Of a DNA stretch of 64,000 bases, positions 32,787-43,393 are shown piece by piece. The notes under the pieces are model-generated. The model ran no database searches. It worked only from the letters and a program-made list of their open reading frames with translations, and was not told the DNA's origin. Made by a program: the position numbers and the translations under genes. Every line of letters starts with the position of its first letter. Positions within the stretch are counted from its first letter, which is position 1. Where the stretch lies: the NCBI RefSeq assembly GCF_036178845.1, contig NZ_CP108070.1, positions 4,464,001 to 4,528,000 of the forward strand. The letters run 5' to 3'. The DNA is from Streptomyces sp. NBC_00271. Its GTDB lineage: Bacteria; Actinomycetota; Actinomycetes; Streptomycetales; Streptomycetaceae.

Positions 32787-33818
32787 TCATCTGCGCGGCT
32801 GGGCGTCAAGAACCTGCTGGAGCGCCTCGAATTCCTCGACGCACTTGCCGGATCCGAGCGCCACGCTGTCCAGCGGATCCTCGGCGATGTGGATCGGCAT
32901 ACCGGTCTCGCGACGCAGGCGTTCGTCGAGCCCGCGCAGCAGCGCCCCGCCGCCCGTCAGAACGATTCCGCGGTCCATCACGTCACCCGACAGCTCCGGC
33001 GGGCACTTGTCGAGCGTCGTCTTCACGGCGTCGACGATCGCGTTGACCGGTTCCTCGATCGCCTTGCGGACCTCGGCCGCGGAGATGACAACGGTCTTGG
33101 GCAGCCCGGAAACGAGGTCCCGGCCCCGGATTTCGGTGTGCTCGTCGTTGTCCAGGTCGTACGCCGAACCGATCGTGATCTTGATCTGTTCGGCGGTGCG
33201 CTCACCGAGGAGGAGGCTGTACTCCTTCTTGATGTGTTGGATGATCGCGTTGTCCAACTCGTCGCCCGCGACGCGGATGGACTGGGCGGTGACGATGCCG
33301 CCGAGCGAGATGACCGCGACCTCCGTGGTGCCGCCGCCGATGTCCACCACCATGTTGCCCGTGGCCTCGTGGACCGGCAGGCCGGAGCCGATGGCCGCGG
33401 CCATGGGCTCCTCGATGATGTGCACCTGGCGGGCGCCGGCCTGGGACGACGCCTCGATGACGGCACGGCGCTCGACACCCGTGATGCCCGAGGGCACGCA
33501 GACGACGACACGGGGACGGGCGAGATAACGCCGCTTGTGGATCTTCAGGATGAAGTAGCGGAGCATGCGCTCGGTGATCTCGAAGTCGGCGATGACACCG
33601 TCCTTCAGCGGGCGCACGGCAACGATGTTGCCGGGGGTCCGCCCGATCATCTTCTTCGCCTCCGCGCCGACCGCGAGGATGCCACCGGTGTTGGTGTTGA
33701 TCGCGACGACGGACGGCTCGTTGAGTACGATCCCGCGACCCCTGACGTACACCAGCGTGTTGGCGGTCCCGAGGTCGACAGCCATGTCACGGCCGATGAA
33801 CGACATTGAGTTCCCCAT
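32787..33818 (-). CDS. mreB: Actin-like rod shape-determining protein MreB
   Basis: 343-residue bacterial actin. Phosphate-1 loop [16 protein letters not shown], phosphate-2 loop [14 protein letters not shown] and adenosine motif [18 protein letters not shown] are intact. The start could be ATG 33818 or ATG 33806; GGGGAA sits 5' of the second. First gene of the mreB-mreC-mreD-mrdA-rodA series, with 154 bp to mreC, where an internal promoter is possible. In Streptomyces it is dispensable for hyphal growth but required for normal spore walls. Confidence 0.97.
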   Translation of the reverse strand: MGNSMSFIGRDMAVDLGTANTLVYVRGRGIVLNEPSVVAINTNTGGILAVGAEAKKMIGRTPGNIVAVRPLKDGVIADFEITERMLRYFILKIHKRRYLARPRVVVCVPSGITGVERRAVIEASSQAGARQVHIIEEPMAAAIGSGLPVHEATGNMVVDIGGGTTEVAVISLGGIVTAQSIRVAGDELDNAIIQHIKKEYSLLLGERTAEQIKITIGSAYDLDNDEHTEIRGRDLVSGLPKTVVISAAEVRKAIEEPVNAIVDAVKTTLDKCPPELSGDVMDRGIVLTGGGALLRGLDERLRRETGMPIHIAEDPLDSVALGSGKCVEEFEALQQVLDAQPRR

Positions 33819-34027
33819 CAGGATTCGTCTGGCCTTCCCAAGTGGAGCTTTGACGGCTTTTTAGGAACGGCGAGGTGGGTGCAGTGACGTGAAGGTCTCC
33901 ATCGTAGACGCGCCTGCACGAACACTGCGCGAGGGTCTTCGCCATTGTCAGCATGCGTGGCGTCGCCCCGCTTGTGGAGACGACCCAACGGGGGCACGCG
34001 TTCCCCCGATCGGCACGCATATGCCGC

Positions 34028-34056
34028 GGGACGGCCGGAATTTCCACGGCCGTCCC
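34028..34056 (-). terminator. Terminator downstream of ndk
   Basis: Perfect 10-bp stem GGGACGGCCG/CGGCCGTCCC with a 9-nt A/T-containing loop, between ndk and mreB. The remaining 34057-34156 shows nothing recognisable; the mreB promoter should lie between here and 33819. Confidence 0.7.
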
Positions 34057-34156
34057 TGGTCGGACATCAGGCTGGGGACGCAAGTCCTTTACAAGCCTTT
34101 GCAAGCCGTTATCAGAACATCTTGGAATCGTGATGTCTGTGCGGGTCTGCCGCGAC

Positions 34157-34255
34157 CTGGACGCGACTTGGACCTGACGTGCAACTGACTGGGACCTGAC
34201 TCGGAGGCGACTTGGAGGCGGCTCGGCGGCGACTTGGGCGCAGCTCGGACGCGAC
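34157..34255. repeat. Array of nine degenerate 11-bp tandem repeats
   Basis: The 99 bp divide exactly into nine 11-mers of consensus TYGGANSYGAC: CTGGACGCGAC, TTGGACCTGAC, GTGCAACTGAC, TGGGACCTGAC, TCGGAGGCGAC, TTGGAGGCGGC, TCGGCGGCGAC, TTGGGCGCAGC, TCGGACGCGAC. It starts 12 bp after the ndk stop codon. Confidence 0.9.
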
Positions 34256-34267
34256 TACGAGGAGGGG

Positions 34268-34681
34268 TCAGACGCGGCCGGGGAAGAAGATCTTCAACTC
34301 GCGCTCGGCGGACTCCTCGGAGTCGGAGGCGTGGATCAGGTTCTCGCGGACGATCACACCGTAGTCGCCGCGGATGGAACCGGGGGCGGCGGCGATGGGG
34401 TCGGTGGGGCCGGCGAGCGCGCGCACGCCCTCGATGACCCGCTCGCCCTCGACGACCAGCGCCACGACGGGGCCGGACGCCATGAACTCCACCAGCGGCT
34501 CGTAGAACGGCTTGCCCTTGTGCTCGCCGTAGTGCTGTTCCAGCGTGTCCTGGTCCAGTGTGCGCAGCTCCAGCGCGGTGATCTGCCAGCCGGCCTTGCG
34601 CTCGATACGGCTGATGATCTCGCCGGTCAGGCCGCGACGGACGGCGTCGGGCTTGAGGAGGACGAGGGTGCGCTGGCTCAC
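34268..34681 (-). CDS. ndk: Nucleoside diphosphate kinase
   Basis: 137-residue enzyme that equalises nucleoside triphosphate pools through a phospho-histidine. MSQRTLVLLKPDAVRRGLTG at the start and the active-site NLIHASDS (catalytic His) near residue 113 are intact, and length matches bacterial Ndk. Monocistronic by position: repeat-filled gaps on both sides, with an 11-bp repeat array and a hairpin in its 3' flank. Confidence 0.98.
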   Translation of the reverse strand: MSQRTLVLLKPDAVRRGLTGEIISRIERKAGWQITALELRTLDQDTLEQHYGEHKGKPFYEPLVEFMASGPVVALVVEGERVIEGVRALAGPTDPIAAAPGSIRGDYGVIVRENLIHASDSEESAERELKIFFPGRV

Positions 34682-34779
34682 GGTGGTGGCTCCTTCGGGT
34701 CACAAGTGTGCGGGTGACCGAGGCTACAGGGCGTGTCTGGGTGGGTGTTACGCAGAGTCAGGTGGACGGGGGCGTCCGG

Positions 34780-34965
34780 GGTTCTTCGACTGCGGGCGAG
34801 CGGGGGCTGACCGCGCAGTTCCCCGCGCCCCCAAGACCGGGGCTACGCCCCGGATCACTCGGCTGCGGGCCCGGTGGGGGTTGCTCGCGCAGTTCCTCGC
34901 GCCCCTGAAAACCGGGGGCGCAGCCCCTGGGACGGGACGGGTAGGGGCTGCGGGGGCGAAAAACC
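34780..34965. repeat. Dispersed GC-rich repeats between ndk and DUF4233
   Basis: Two inverted copies of the hairpin element (ctgaccgcgcagttccccgc near 34808; tgctcgcgcagttcctcgcg near 34881) and an inverted copy of the gacgggtaggggctgcgggg element (34936-34957). No gene in this 284-bp gap. Confidence 0.8.
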
Positions 34966-35319
34966 CTACGCCGGGTTCCCGCCCGTCTCCGCCTGCGCAG
35001 CGAACCTCGCCTTGGCCTCGTCGATCTTCCGCCCGTAGTGCACCGAGGCCCACCACAGCGCGGCGAAGATCGCCCCCAGGAAGAACATCGACCCCACGAC
35101 GAACCCGCTGGCGATCAGCGCGATCTGCAGGGCCCAGCCGAGCTGGACACCTCCGGGCCGGGTGATCATCCCGCAGAGCAGCACACTCACCGCCATGAAG
35201 ATCCCGCTGACCGTCCACACCGTGGCCATGGACAGATCGGGATCCTTCATGGCGACGAGCCCGGCGAAGCCGATGACGAAGAACTCGCCGATCAGGGTGG
35301 AAGCACAGAGCGTACGCAC
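34966..35319 (-). CDS. DUF4233 small membrane protein
   Basis: 117 residues with four hydrophobic segments (LIGEFFVIGFAGLVAMKD, VWTVSGIFMAVSVLLCGMIT, LGWALQIALIASGFVVGSMF, FLGAIFAALWWASVHYGRK). The family is found almost only in actinobacteria directly downstream of folC, as here with 5 bp between stop and start. Function is unknown; the coupling to folC suggests a link to folate or wall metabolism but nothing in the sequence tells which. Confidence 0.88.
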   Translation of the reverse strand: MRTLCASTLIGEFFVIGFAGLVAMKDPDLSMATVWTVSGIFMAVSVLLCGMITRPGGVQLGWALQIALIASGFVVGSMFFLGAIFAALWWASVHYGRKIDEAKARFAAQAETGGNPA

Positions 35320-35324
35320 AGCGG

Positions 35325-36866
35325 TCAGCCCCTCCTCAGGAGCAGTCGGGCCTCGCCGACGGTGATGACGGAGCCGGTCACGAGAACGCCGCCGCCCGCG
35401 TACTCGCCCTCCTCCTCGGCCAGCGTGATCGCCGCCTCGATCGCGTCGTCGAGCCGCGGCTCCACCTGCACCCGCTCGTCGCCGAAGATCTCGACGGCGA
35501 TCCCGGCGAGCTCGTCGGCGTCCATCGCGCGATGGCTGGAGTTCTGGGTGATCACGACCTCGGCGAAGATCGGCTCGAAGGCCTCGAGCAGCCCCTGTAC
35601 GTTCTTGTCGCCGCTCGCACCGACGACCCCGATCAGCCGGCTGAAGTCGAAGGCCTCGCCCACGGCCTCGGCGGTGGCACGGGCGCCCGCCGGGTTGTGC
35701 GCGGCGTCCAGGACGACGGTCGGCGAGCGCCGTACGACCTCGAGGCGGCCCGGCGAGGTGACGGAGGCGAAGGCCTTCCGCACGGTGTCGATGTCGAGCC
35801 GCTGGGCGTGCGTCGCGCCGACGCCGAAGAACGCCTCGACCGCGGCGAGCGCCACGGCGGCGTTGTGCGCCTGGTAGGGGCCGTGCAGCGGCAGGAAGAT
35901 CTCCTCGTACTCCCCGCCGAGCCCGCGCAGTGTGACGAGCTGCCCGCCGACGGCCACCTGCCGGGCGACGACCCCGAACTCCAGGCCCTCCCGGGCCACG
36001 GTCGCGTCGACGTCCACGGCCTTCTTCAGCAGCACCTGAGCGGCGTCCACCGGCTGCTGCGCCAGGATCACCGTCGCGTCCTGCTTGATGATGCCGGCCT
36101 TCTCGGTGGCGATCTCGCCGGGCGTCTCGCCGAGCCGGTCGGTGTGGTCGAGGTCGATGGGGGTGACGACGGCGACGTCCCCGTCGATCACGTTGGTGGC
36201 GTCCCAGCTGCCGCCCATGCCGACCTCGACGACGGCGACGTCGACGGGGCTGTCCGCGAAGGCGGCGTACGCCATGCCGGTGAGCACCTCGAAGAACGAC
36301 AGCCGGTACTCCTGCTGGCCGTCGACCATCTCGATGTACGGCTTGATGTCGTTGTACGTCTCGATGAACCGCTCGGCGGAGATCGGGGCGCCGTCGAGGC
36401 TGATCCGCTCGGTGATCGACTGGACGTGGGGGCTGGTGTACCGGCCGGTGCGCAGGTCGAAGGCGCCGAGGAGGGACTCGATCATGCGGGCGGTGGAGGT
36501 CTTGCCGTTCGTGCCCGTGATGTGGATCGAGGGGTACGCGCGCTGGGGCTCGCCCAGGACGTCCATCAGCGCGGCGATCCGGCTGACGGAGGGCTCCAGC
36601 TTGGTCTCGCCCCAGCGGCTGGCGAGCTCGGCCTCCACCTCGCGCAGCGCCTTGTCAACCTCGGGGTCGGCCGGGCGCGCGGGTACGTCGGCCTGGCGGC
36701 CCGCGTCGGCGCCCTGGGTGCGCAGGGTGCGGCTGCCGGCCTCGATCACCGCGAGGTCGGGGTCGCGGTCGGTCTCGGCCGCGATGATCTCGTCGAAGAG
36801 ACCGTGCGGGTCGCTGGGGTCCGGCTCGTCCGGCTCGCTGCTGTCGTGCGGGGGGAGCTCACTCAC
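35325..36866 (-). CDS. folC: Bifunctional folylpolyglutamate synthase/dihydrofolate synthase
   Basis: 513-residue Mur-ligase-family enzyme that adds Glu to dihydropteroate and extends folate polyglutamate tails. ATP loop HITGTNGKTSTARM near residue 140, DVAVVEVGMGGSWDATN, DHTDRLGETPGEIATEKAGI and LDAAHNPAGARATA are intact. The first 75 residues are an acidic, disordered extension (PHDSSEPDEPDPSDPHG) typical of streptomycete FolC. It overlaps no neighbour but is closely followed by DUF4233; valS upstream is separated by a repeat block and a terminator. Confidence 0.96.
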   Translation of the reverse strand: MSELPPHDSSEPDEPDPSDPHGLFDEIIAAETDRDPDLAVIEAGSRTLRTQGADAGRQADVPARPADPEVDKALREVEAELASRWGETKLEPSVSRIAALMDVLGEPQRAYPSIHITGTNGKTSTARMIESLLGAFDLRTGRYTSPHVQSITERISLDGAPISAERFIETYNDIKPYIEMVDGQQEYRLSFFEVLTGMAYAAFADSPVDVAVVEVGMGGSWDATNVIDGDVAVVTPIDLDHTDRLGETPGEIATEKAGIIKQDATVILAQQPVDAAQVLLKKAVDVDATVAREGLEFGVVARQVAVGGQLVTLRGLGGEYEEIFLPLHGPYQAHNAAVALAAVEAFFGVGATHAQRLDIDTVRKAFASVTSPGRLEVVRRSPTVVLDAAHNPAGARATAEAVGEAFDFSRLIGVVGASGDKNVQGLLEAFEPIFAEVVITQNSSHRAMDADELAGIAVEIFGDERVQVEPRLDDAIEAAITLAEEEGEYAGGGVLVTGSVITVGEARLLLRRG

Positions 36867-36899
36867 GCTGCCAGTCTACGGAGCCGAGCCCGCCCCGGG

Positions 36900-37192
36900 T
36901 CTCTCGCCCCCGCCGCCCCTACCCGTCCCATCCCCGGGGCTCCGCCCCCAGCCCCCGGGTGAGTTCTTCGGCTGCGGGCCGGTGGGGGCCGGTCGCGCAG
37001 TTCCCCGCGCCCCTAAAAGCTGGGGCACTGGGGCGCAGCCCCGTGCCCCAGGGGCGCGGGGAACTGCGCGCCAAGCCCCCACCGGCCCGCAGTCGAACAA
37101 ATCCGGGTGGGCGGGGGATGCGGGGCGAAGCCCGCCTCAGGGGCGCGGGGAACTGCGCGGCCGGCCCCCACCCACCCGCAGACCACAGACGT
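36900..37192. repeat. Dispersed GC-rich repeats between folC and valS
   Basis: One cccctacccgtcccatcccc element (36914) and three copies of the hairpin element: one inverted (36985-37017), two direct (37050-37090 and 37137-37180). They fill the intergenic region; no gene found. Confidence 0.8.
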
Positions 37193-37193
37193 C

Positions 37194-37229
37194 GAAGGCC
37201 CCCGGGACCACATGGTCCCGGGGGCCTTC
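37194..37229 (-). terminator. Terminator of valS
   Basis: Perfect 17-bp stem (GAAGGCCCCCGGGACCA) with a 2-nt loop, 20 bp past the valS stop. Confidence 0.85.
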
Positions 37230-37249
37230 GTTCCCCTACGACAGAGCCG

Positions 37250-39874
37250 TTACGCCTCCGGGAGGCGCTCCAGTTGGGCCTGGATGCGGGCGATGTCCTC
37301 GTCCGCCTTGGCGAGCCGCGTACGGATCTTGTCCACGACCTGGTCCGGCGCCTTGGCGAGGAACGCCTCGTTGCCGAGCTTGGCGTTCGCCTGGGCCTTC
37401 TCCTTCTCGGCGGCGGCGAGGTCCTTGGCGAGCCGCTTGCGCTCGGCCGCGACATCGATCGTGCCGGAGAGGTCGAGCGCCACCGTGGCCCCGGCGACGG
37501 GAAGCGTCGCCGTCGCCGCGAAGGCCTCGCCCTCCGGCTGCAGCCGCAGCAGCTGACGGATGGCCGCCTCGTGCGGGGCGAGGGCGGTGCCGTCCAGCGT
37601 GAGGCGGGCCGGAACACGCTGGCCGGGCTGGAGACCCTGGTCGGCACGGAAGCGGCGGACCTCCGTGATGACCTGCTGAAGCGTCCCGATCTCACGCTCG
37701 GCGCCCGCGTCACGGAAGCCGGAGTCGGTCGGCCACTCGGCGATGACGACCGACTCGCCGCCGGTCAGCGTCGTCCACAGCGTCTCGGTGACGAAGGGGA
37801 CGATCGGGTGGAGGAGGCGCAGGGTGACGTCGAGGACCTCGCCCAGGACACGCCCGGAGACCTTCGCCGGCTCGCCGCCCGCCATGAACGTCGTCTTGGA
37901 CAGCTCGACGTACCAGTCGAAGACCTCGTCCCACGCGAAGTGGAACAGGACGTCCGAGAGCTTGGCGAACTGGAAGTCGTCGTAGAGCGCGTCGACTTCG
38001 GCGACCGTCGCGTTGAGACGGGAGAGGATCCAGCGGTCGGTCGCCGACATCTCCGAGGCGTCCGGCAGCGGGCCCTCCACCGTCGCGCCGTTCATCAGCG
38101 CGAAGCGCGTGGCGTTCCAGATCTTGTTGGCGAAGTTGCGCGAGCCCTGGACCCAGTCCTCACCGATCGGGACGTCGACGCCGGGGTTGGCGCCGCGCGC
38201 AAGCGTGAACCGGAGCGCGTCCGAGCCGTACTTGTCCATCCAGTCCAGCGGGTTGACCGCGTTGCCGAAGGACTTCGACATCTTCTTGCCGAACTGGTCG
38301 CGGACCATGCCGTGCAAGGCGATGGTGTGGAACGGCGGGGTGCCGTCCATCGCGTAGAGGCCGAACATCATCATCCGGGCGACCCAGAAGAAGAGGATGT
38401 CGTAGCCGGTGACCAGGACGGAGTTCGGGTAGAACTTCGCGAGCGACTCGGTCTGTTCGGGCCAGCCGAGGGTCGAGAAGGGCCAGAGGCCGGAGGAGAA
38501 CCAGGTGTCGAGGACGTCGGTGTCCTGGTGCCAGCCCTCGCCGGTCGGGGCCTCGTCGTCGGGGCCGACACAGACGACCTCGCCGTTCGGGCCGTACCAG
38601 ACCGGAATGCGGTGACCCCACCACAACTGCCGCGAGATGCACCAGTCGTGGAGGTTGTCGACCCAGTCGAAGTACCGCTTCTCCATCTCCTGCGGGTGAA
38701 TCTTGACCCGGCCGTCGCGGACCGCGTCACCGGCGGCCTTGGCCAGCGGGCCGACCTTGACCCACCACTGCATGGACAGCCGCGGCTCGATGGTGGTCTT
38801 GCAGCGCGAGCAGTGGCCGACCGAGTGGACGTACGGCCGCTTCTCGGCGACGATCCGGCCGTCGGCGCGCAGCGCGGCGACGATGGCGGAGCGGGCCTCC
38901 AGCCGGTCCAGGCCCTGGAACGGACCCGGGACCGTGATGACCGCGTGCTCGTCCATCACGGCGATGTTCGGCAGGTTGTGGCGCTGGCCGATCTCGAAGT
39001 CGTTCGGGTCGTGGGCCGGGGTGACCTTGACCGCGCCCGTGCCGAACTCCGGATCGACGTGGGTGTCCGCGACGACCGGGATGAAACGCTCGGTGAGCGG
39101 GAGGCGGATGTTCTTGCCGACGAGGTGCTTGTAGCGCTCGTCGTCGGGGTGCACGGCGACGGCGGTGTCACCGAGCATCGTCTCGGCACGGGTGGTGGCG
39201 ACGACGATCGTGTCGTCCCCCTCCCCGTACTTCATGGAGACCAGCTCGCCGTCGTCGTCCTGGTACTCGACCTCGATGTCCGAGATGGCCGTGAGGCAGC
39301 GCGGGCACCAGTTGATGATGCGCTCGGCGCGGTAGATCAGCTCGTCGTCGTAGAGCTTCTTGAAGATGGTCTGGACGGCCTGGGACAGACCCTCGTCCAT
39401 GGTGAAGCGCTCACGGGACCAGGCGACGCCGTCACCGAGGCGGCGCATCTGGCCGGAGATCTGCCCGCCGGACTCGGCCTTCCACTGCCAGACGCGCTCG
39501 ACGAAGGCCTCCCGGCCCAGGTCGTGCCGGGACTTGCCCTCCTTGCCCAGCTCCCGCTCGACGACGTTCTGCGTGGCGATGCCGGCGTGGTCCATGCCGG
39601 GCTGCCACAGCGTCTCGTAGCCCTGCATGCGCTTGCGGCGGGTGAGGGCGTCGATGAGGGTGTGCTCGAAGGCGTGGCCGAGGTGCAGGCTGCCCGTGAC
39701 GTTCGGCGGCGGGATGACGACGGTGTAGGGCGGCTTGTCGCTCTTCGCGTCCGCCTCGAAGTAACCACGTTCTACCCAGCGCTCGTACAGCGTCCCCTCT
39801 ACGTCGGCCGGCGCGTACTGGGTCGGCAGTTCGGGAGTGGGCTCTGATTGCGGCTGCTGAGAGTTCTCGGTCAC
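37250..39874 (-). CDS. valS: Valyl-tRNA synthetase
   Basis: 874-residue class I synthetase charging tRNA-Val and editing Thr-tRNA. HIGH-type motif [11 protein letters not shown] near residue 61, CP1 editing region (about 160-350, with [20 protein letters not shown]), [12 protein letters not shown] near 530, and the C-terminal coiled-coil tRNA-binding arm ([20 protein letters not shown]). Length is typical. GTG at 39874. The 136-bp divergent region to 40011 must hold its promoter; I see no clear T-box-like leader in it. Confidence 0.98.
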   Translation of the reverse strand: MTENSQQPQSEPTPELPTQYAPADVEGTLYERWVERGYFEADAKSDKPPYTVVIPPPNVTGSLHLGHAFEHTLIDALTRRKRMQGYETLWQPGMDHAGIATQNVVERELGKEGKSRHDLGREAFVERVWQWKAESGGQISGQMRRLGDGVAWSRERFTMDEGLSQAVQTIFKKLYDDELIYRAERIINWCPRCLTAISDIEVEYQDDDGELVSMKYGEGDDTIVVATTRAETMLGDTAVAVHPDDERYKHLVGKNIRLPLTERFIPVVADTHVDPEFGTGAVKVTPAHDPNDFEIGQRHNLPNIAVMDEHAVITVPGPFQGLDRLEARSAIVAALRADGRIVAEKRPYVHSVGHCSRCKTTIEPRLSMQWWVKVGPLAKAAGDAVRDGRVKIHPQEMEKRYFDWVDNLHDWCISRQLWWGHRIPVWYGPNGEVVCVGPDDEAPTGEGWHQDTDVLDTWFSSGLWPFSTLGWPEQTESLAKFYPNSVLVTGYDILFFWVARMMMFGLYAMDGTPPFHTIALHGMVRDQFGKKMSKSFGNAVNPLDWMDKYGSDALRFTLARGANPGVDVPIGEDWVQGSRNFANKIWNATRFALMNGATVEGPLPDASEMSATDRWILSRLNATVAEVDALYDDFQFAKLSDVLFHFAWDEVFDWYVELSKTTFMAGGEPAKVSGRVLGEVLDVTLRLLHPIVPFVTETLWTTLTGGESVVIAEWPTDSGFRDAGAEREIGTLQQVITEVRRFRADQGLQPGQRVPARLTLDGTALAPHEAAIRQLLRLQPEGEAFAATATLPVAGATVALDLSGTIDVAAERKRLAKDLAAAEKEKAQANAKLGNEAFLAKAPDQVVDKIRTRLAKADEDIARIQAQLERLPEA

Positions 39875-40010
39875 GGGGTCAGTTTAGGGGCGTCACCGCC
39901 CTGTCCCGAAACACGATTCTTTCGTAACGGTCCGCCCCCCACTGCCGTGGCACCCCAGGGGTTACGCCAGGATGTCAGGAACACATAAGCATCTGGAGGG
40001 GAACCCAGAG

Positions 40011-41006
40011 ATGAGCTACAACCAGCCGGGCCCGTACGGCGGGCCGCCCCAGCAGCCCGGACCGTACGGTCAGCCGGGGCAGCAGGGCCCCTACGGCCAG
40101 CCGCCGCAGGCTCCCCAGCCCGGTTACGGCTACCCGCAGCAGGCTCCTCCGCAGCCCGGCTACGGCTACCCCCAGCAGGCTCCCCAGGGTGTCCCGCCGC
40201 AGACTCCCCCGTACGGTCAGCAGCCCGCGTACGGCCAGCAGCCCCCTTACGGGCAGCAGCCTCCCTACGGCCAGCAGCCCTACGGCCCCCCGCAGCCGCC
40301 CGCGCCCGGCGGTGGCAAGAAGAAGACGGCGATCGTCATCGGCTCGGTCGCGGTCGTCGCCGCGATCGCCGTGGGGGCGTATCTCGTCATCGGTGGCAGC
40401 AGCAGCAGCGGTTCGGTCGCGGACGACGGCCCGCACAAGCTGACGGCGCCCGCGACGGTCGTCAACGGCACCTACAAGAAGTCCAACAGCTCCAGCGACA
40501 CCCCCTCGAACTCCGACAGCGACATCAAGGACTTCGAGAAGTGGGGCGTCAAGAACGCCAAGGACGCCGGCGCGGGCTACGTGAACGGCACCGGCATGAC
40601 CGCGAAGAACCTGTCCTACAGCGGGGTGTACGGCACCATCGACGACCCGGCGGCCGTCGTGGACGCCATGTTCGCCAAGGTGAAGACGGAGTCCGAGAAG
40701 GACCAGAGCAAGGACAGCAGCAAGGGCAAGCTGCTCGGCAGCCCGCAGGAGTTCAAGCCCTCGGGCTTCAGCAACGGCATCCTGAAGTGCCAAGAGGCCG
40801 AGATCACGAACACCGACTCGTCGACCTCCGCGGCCGGCGCCCCCAAGACCGTGAAGGTGCCCCTGTGCATCTGGGGCGACCACAGCACGGTCGCCTCCGT
40901 CACCTCGATCGACATCGCCGCCTTCCTCACCGGCAAGAGCGCCACCATGGAGGACACGGCGGCCCTCGCCGCCAAGCTCCGCAACGACGTCCGCGTCAAG
41001 ATCTGA
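40011..41006 (+). CDS. Pro/Gly/Tyr-rich N-terminal, single-pass membrane protein
   Basis: 331 residues, not assigned to a named family. Residues 1-100 are a low-complexity Q-P-G-P-Y-G / QQAPxxQPGYGYP repeat domain, typical of cytoplasmic ends of actinobacterial membrane proteins. A single helix (TAIVIGSVAVVAAIAVGAYL) follows, then a Ser-rich linker and an extracytoplasmic domain (about 165-331) with two Cys (ILKCQEAE, VKVPLCIWGDHS) likely forming a disulphide. The ATG at 40011 with GGAGGGG 10 bp upstream is preferred over 39972. The final coding 12-mer gtcaagatctga is duplicated 20 bp downstream of itself. A cell-surface or stress-sensing role is a guess. Confidence 0.75.
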   Translation: MSYNQPGPYGGPPQQPGPYGQPGQQGPYGQPPQAPQPGYGYPQQAPPQPGYGYPQQAPQGVPPQTPPYGQQPAYGQQPPYGQQPPYGQQPYGPPQPPAPGGGKKKTAIVIGSVAVVAAIAVGAYLVIGGSSSSGSVADDGPHKLTAPATVVNGTYKKSNSSSDTPSNSDSDIKDFEKWGVKNAKDAGAGYVNGTGMTAKNLSYSGVYGTIDDPAAVVDAMFAKVKTESEKDQSKDSSKGKLLGSPQEFKPSGFSNGILKCQEAEITNTDSSTSAAGAPKTVKVPLCIWGDHSTVASVTSIDIAAFLTGKSATMEDTAALAAKLRNDVRVKI

Positions 41007-41053
41007 CCGTCAACGTCAAGATCTGAGCGCACGCGTCAACCGCGAGCACAGCA

Positions 41054-41097
41054 ACGGCGAAGGGGCCCCGGTCGGTTGACCGGGGCCCCTTCGCCGT
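41054..41097. terminator. Bidirectional terminator between membrane protein and clpX
   Basis: Perfect 20-bp stem (41054-41073 with 41078-41097) and GGTT loop between two convergent genes. Confidence 0.85.
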
Positions 41098-41115
41098 ACG
41101 TGCGTGCGGTGGCGG

Positions 41116-42402
41116 TTACGCCGTCTTCTGCTCGCCCGGGCCGCGCCCGCGGGCGTCGCGCGGGATCAGCGTCGGGTTCACGTTGGACAGGACGACGTCC
41201 GCCGTGATGACCACCCTCGCCACGTCCTTGCGCGAGGGAACCTCGTACATCACCGCCTGGAGGACCTCCTCCATGATGGCGCGCAGGCCGCGCGCGCCGG
41301 TCTGGCGGAGGATCGCCTGGTCGGCGATGGCTTCCAGGGCCTCGCGCTCGAAGTCCAGCTCCACGCCGTCGAGTTCGAACAGGCGCTGGTACTGCTTCAC
41401 GAGCGCGTTGCGCGGCTCGACGAGGATCTGGAGGAGCGCCGGCCGGTCGAGGTTGTGGACCGAGGTGATGACGGGCAGCCGGCCGATGAACTCGGGGATC
41501 ATGCCGAACTTCACCAGGTCCTCGGGCATGACCGCCTCGAACTGGTCCTTGGACTCGAGCTCGCGCTTGGAGCGGATCGTCGCACCGAAGCCGATGCCCT
41601 TGGCACCCGCCCTCGACTCGATGAGCTTCTCCAGGCCCGCGAAGGCGCCGCCCACGATGAACAGGACGTTCGTCGTGTCGATCTGGATGAACTCCTGGTG
41701 GGGGTGCTTGCGTCCGCCCTGGGGCGGAACGGAGGCCGTCGTGCCCTCCAGGATCTTGAGCAGCGCCTGCTGGACGCCCTCGCCGGACACGTCTCGCGTG
41801 ATCGACGGGTTTTCGCTCTTACGGGCCACCTTGTCGATCTCGTCGATGTAGATGATGCCCGTCTCGGCCTTCTTGACGTCGTAGTCGGCCGCCTGGATGA
41901 GCTTCAGCAGGATGTTCTCGACGTCCTCGCCGACGTACCCCGCCTCCGTCAGCGCCGTCGCGTCGGCGATGGCGAACGGGACGTTGAGCATGCGCGCGAG
42001 CGTCTGGGCGAGCAGAGTCTTGCCGGAGCCCGTGGGGCCCAGCAGGAGGATGTTGGACTTCGCCAACTCGATGGCGTCGTCCCGGCTCTGACCGCCGCCG
42101 TTCTCACCGGCCTGGACCCGCTTGTAGTGGTTGTACACCGCGACCGAGAGGGCTTTCTTGGCCGACTCCTGGCCGACCACGTACCCCTCGAGGAACTCGT
42201 AGATCTCGCGGGGCTTCGGGAGCTCCTCCCAGCGGACCTCGCTCGTTTCCGCGAGTTCTTCTTCGATGATCTCGTTGCAGAGATCGATGCACTCGTCGCA
42301 GATGTACACACCGGGGCCTGCGATGAGCTTCTTGACCTGCTTCTGGCTCTTGCCACAGAACGAGCACTTGAGCAGATCGCCGCCGTCACCGATGCGTGCC
42401 AC
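41116..42402 (-). CDS. clpX: ATP-dependent protease ATP-binding subunit ClpX
   Basis: 428-residue AAA+ unfoldase that feeds ClpP. C4 zinc domain CSFCGKSQ ... [11 protein letters not shown] at residues about 13-40, Walker [13 protein letters not shown], Walker [12 protein letters not shown], and sensor/arginine finger region [13 protein letters not shown]. Start is the GTG at 42402 ([15 protein letters not shown] follows) with GGGGAA upstream; an open frame extends 114 bp further but does not match ClpX. It follows clpP2 by about 170 bp, so it may have its own promoter. Confidence 0.97.
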   Translation of the reverse strand: MARIGDGGDLLKCSFCGKSQKQVKKLIAGPGVYICDECIDLCNEIIEEELAETSEVRWEELPKPREIYEFLEGYVVGQESAKKALSVAVYNHYKRVQAGENGGGQSRDDAIELAKSNILLLGPTGSGKTLLAQTLARMLNVPFAIADATALTEAGYVGEDVENILLKLIQAADYDVKKAETGIIYIDEIDKVARKSENPSITRDVSGEGVQQALLKILEGTTASVPPQGGRKHPHQEFIQIDTTNVLFIVGGAFAGLEKLIESRAGAKGIGFGATIRSKRELESKDQFEAVMPEDLVKFGMIPEFIGRLPVITSVHNLDRPALLQILVEPRNALVKQYQRLFELDGVELDFEREALEAIADQAILRQTGARGLRAIMEEVLQAVMYEVPSRKDVARVVITADVVLSNVNPTLIPRDARGRGPGEQKTA

Positions 42403-42573
42403 GGTGTGCTTCCCCTTCGCCTGGGAGACGCCTAGGTCCAGCGGCTCCTGGTGCTGCCTTATGTCCGACGGTACCTTGCCGAGCCCCCCGTTCGGGCCCC
42501 CCTTGGCACGGTTCACTTTGTCGTGAACCGCGCCAACGGGCGACAGACGAGCGGCAGACGATACAGCGATACG

Positions 42574-43254
42574 TCAGACGATCGCGGAACTGTTCATCTT
42601 GCGGGTGGAGATGATCTGGTCGATCAGGCCGTACGCCAGCGCGTCCTCAGCGGTGAGGATCTTGTCGCGCTCGATGTCCTCGCGGATCTTCTCGATCGGC
42701 GTGGTCGAGTGCTTGGCCAGCATGTCTTCCAGCTGCGCGCGCATCCGGAGGATCTCGTTCGCCGCGATTTCGAGGTCCGAGACCTGGCCGCGGCCGGTCT
42801 CGCTGTACGGCTGGTGGATCAGCACGCGGGCGTTCGGAAGCGCCATGCGCTTGCCCGGCGTGCCGGCGGCCAGCAGGATCGCGGCGGCCGAGGCCGCCTG
42901 ACCCATGCAGACCGTCTGGATGTCGGGCTTCACGAACTGCATCGTGTCGTAGATGGCCGTGAGGGCCGTAAACGAGCCACCGGGGCTGTTGATGTAGACC
43001 GAGATGTCACGGTCGGGGTCCATCGACTCCAGGCACAGCAGCTGCGCCATGACGTCGTTGGCGGAGGCGTCGTCGATCTGCACGCCGAGGAAGATCACGC
43101 GCTCCTCGAACAGCTTCGCGTACGGGTCGTACTCACGCACGCCCTGCGAGGTGCGCTCGACGAAGCGCGGGATGACGTAGCGGGACTCCGCACGAGGACC
43201 GGTGTACTCGGCCTGCGTGCGGGCGTAGATGCCGCTGCCGGGGAAGTCGTTCAC
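42574..43254 (-). CDS. clpP2: ClpP protease proteolytic subunit 2
   Basis: 226-residue serine peptidase, downstream member of the clpP1-clpP2 operon. Catalytic Ser in [12 protein letters not shown], His in [15 protein letters not shown], oxyanion segment [20 protein letters not shown]. It has the longer N-terminus ([18 protein letters not shown]) of actinobacterial ClpP2. The GTG at 43254 is preceded by a perfect AGGAG. In streptomycetes ClpP1 and ClpP2 form the main heteromeric protease with ClpX and ClpC. Confidence 0.97.
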   Translation of the reverse strand: MNDFPGSGIYARTQAEYTGPRAESRYVIPRFVERTSQGVREYDPYAKLFEERVIFLGVQIDDASANDVMAQLLCLESMDPDRDISVYINSPGGSFTALTAIYDTMQFVKPDIQTVCMGQAASAAAILLAAGTPGKRMALPNARVLIHQPYSETGRGQVSDLEIAANEILRMRAQLEDMLAKHSTTPIEKIREDIERDKILTAEDALAYGLIDQIISTRKMNSSAIV

Positions 43255-43393
43255 TGTGTCTCCTGAAGAGCCTGTAAGAGCCTGGGGCGGTCGGCTGGGG
43301 GCGCTGGAGGGCCGTCTGCGCCGCTCCGGGGCACTGGGTGCGCCCGGAGAGCGGCAGAGGGGCCACGCGCCGCCCTGGGGGGCACTGAGGGGC

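Noticed and set aside
33819..34156. A small gene between mreB and the 11-bp repeat array
   Set aside because: Short plus-strand frames are present but none has a credible start with a ribosome site or protein-like composition; the region contains the hairpin and presumably promoters.
39875..40010. T-box riboswitch upstream of valS
   Set aside because: No conserved T-box core sequence or specifier loop could be identified in this 136-bp region.
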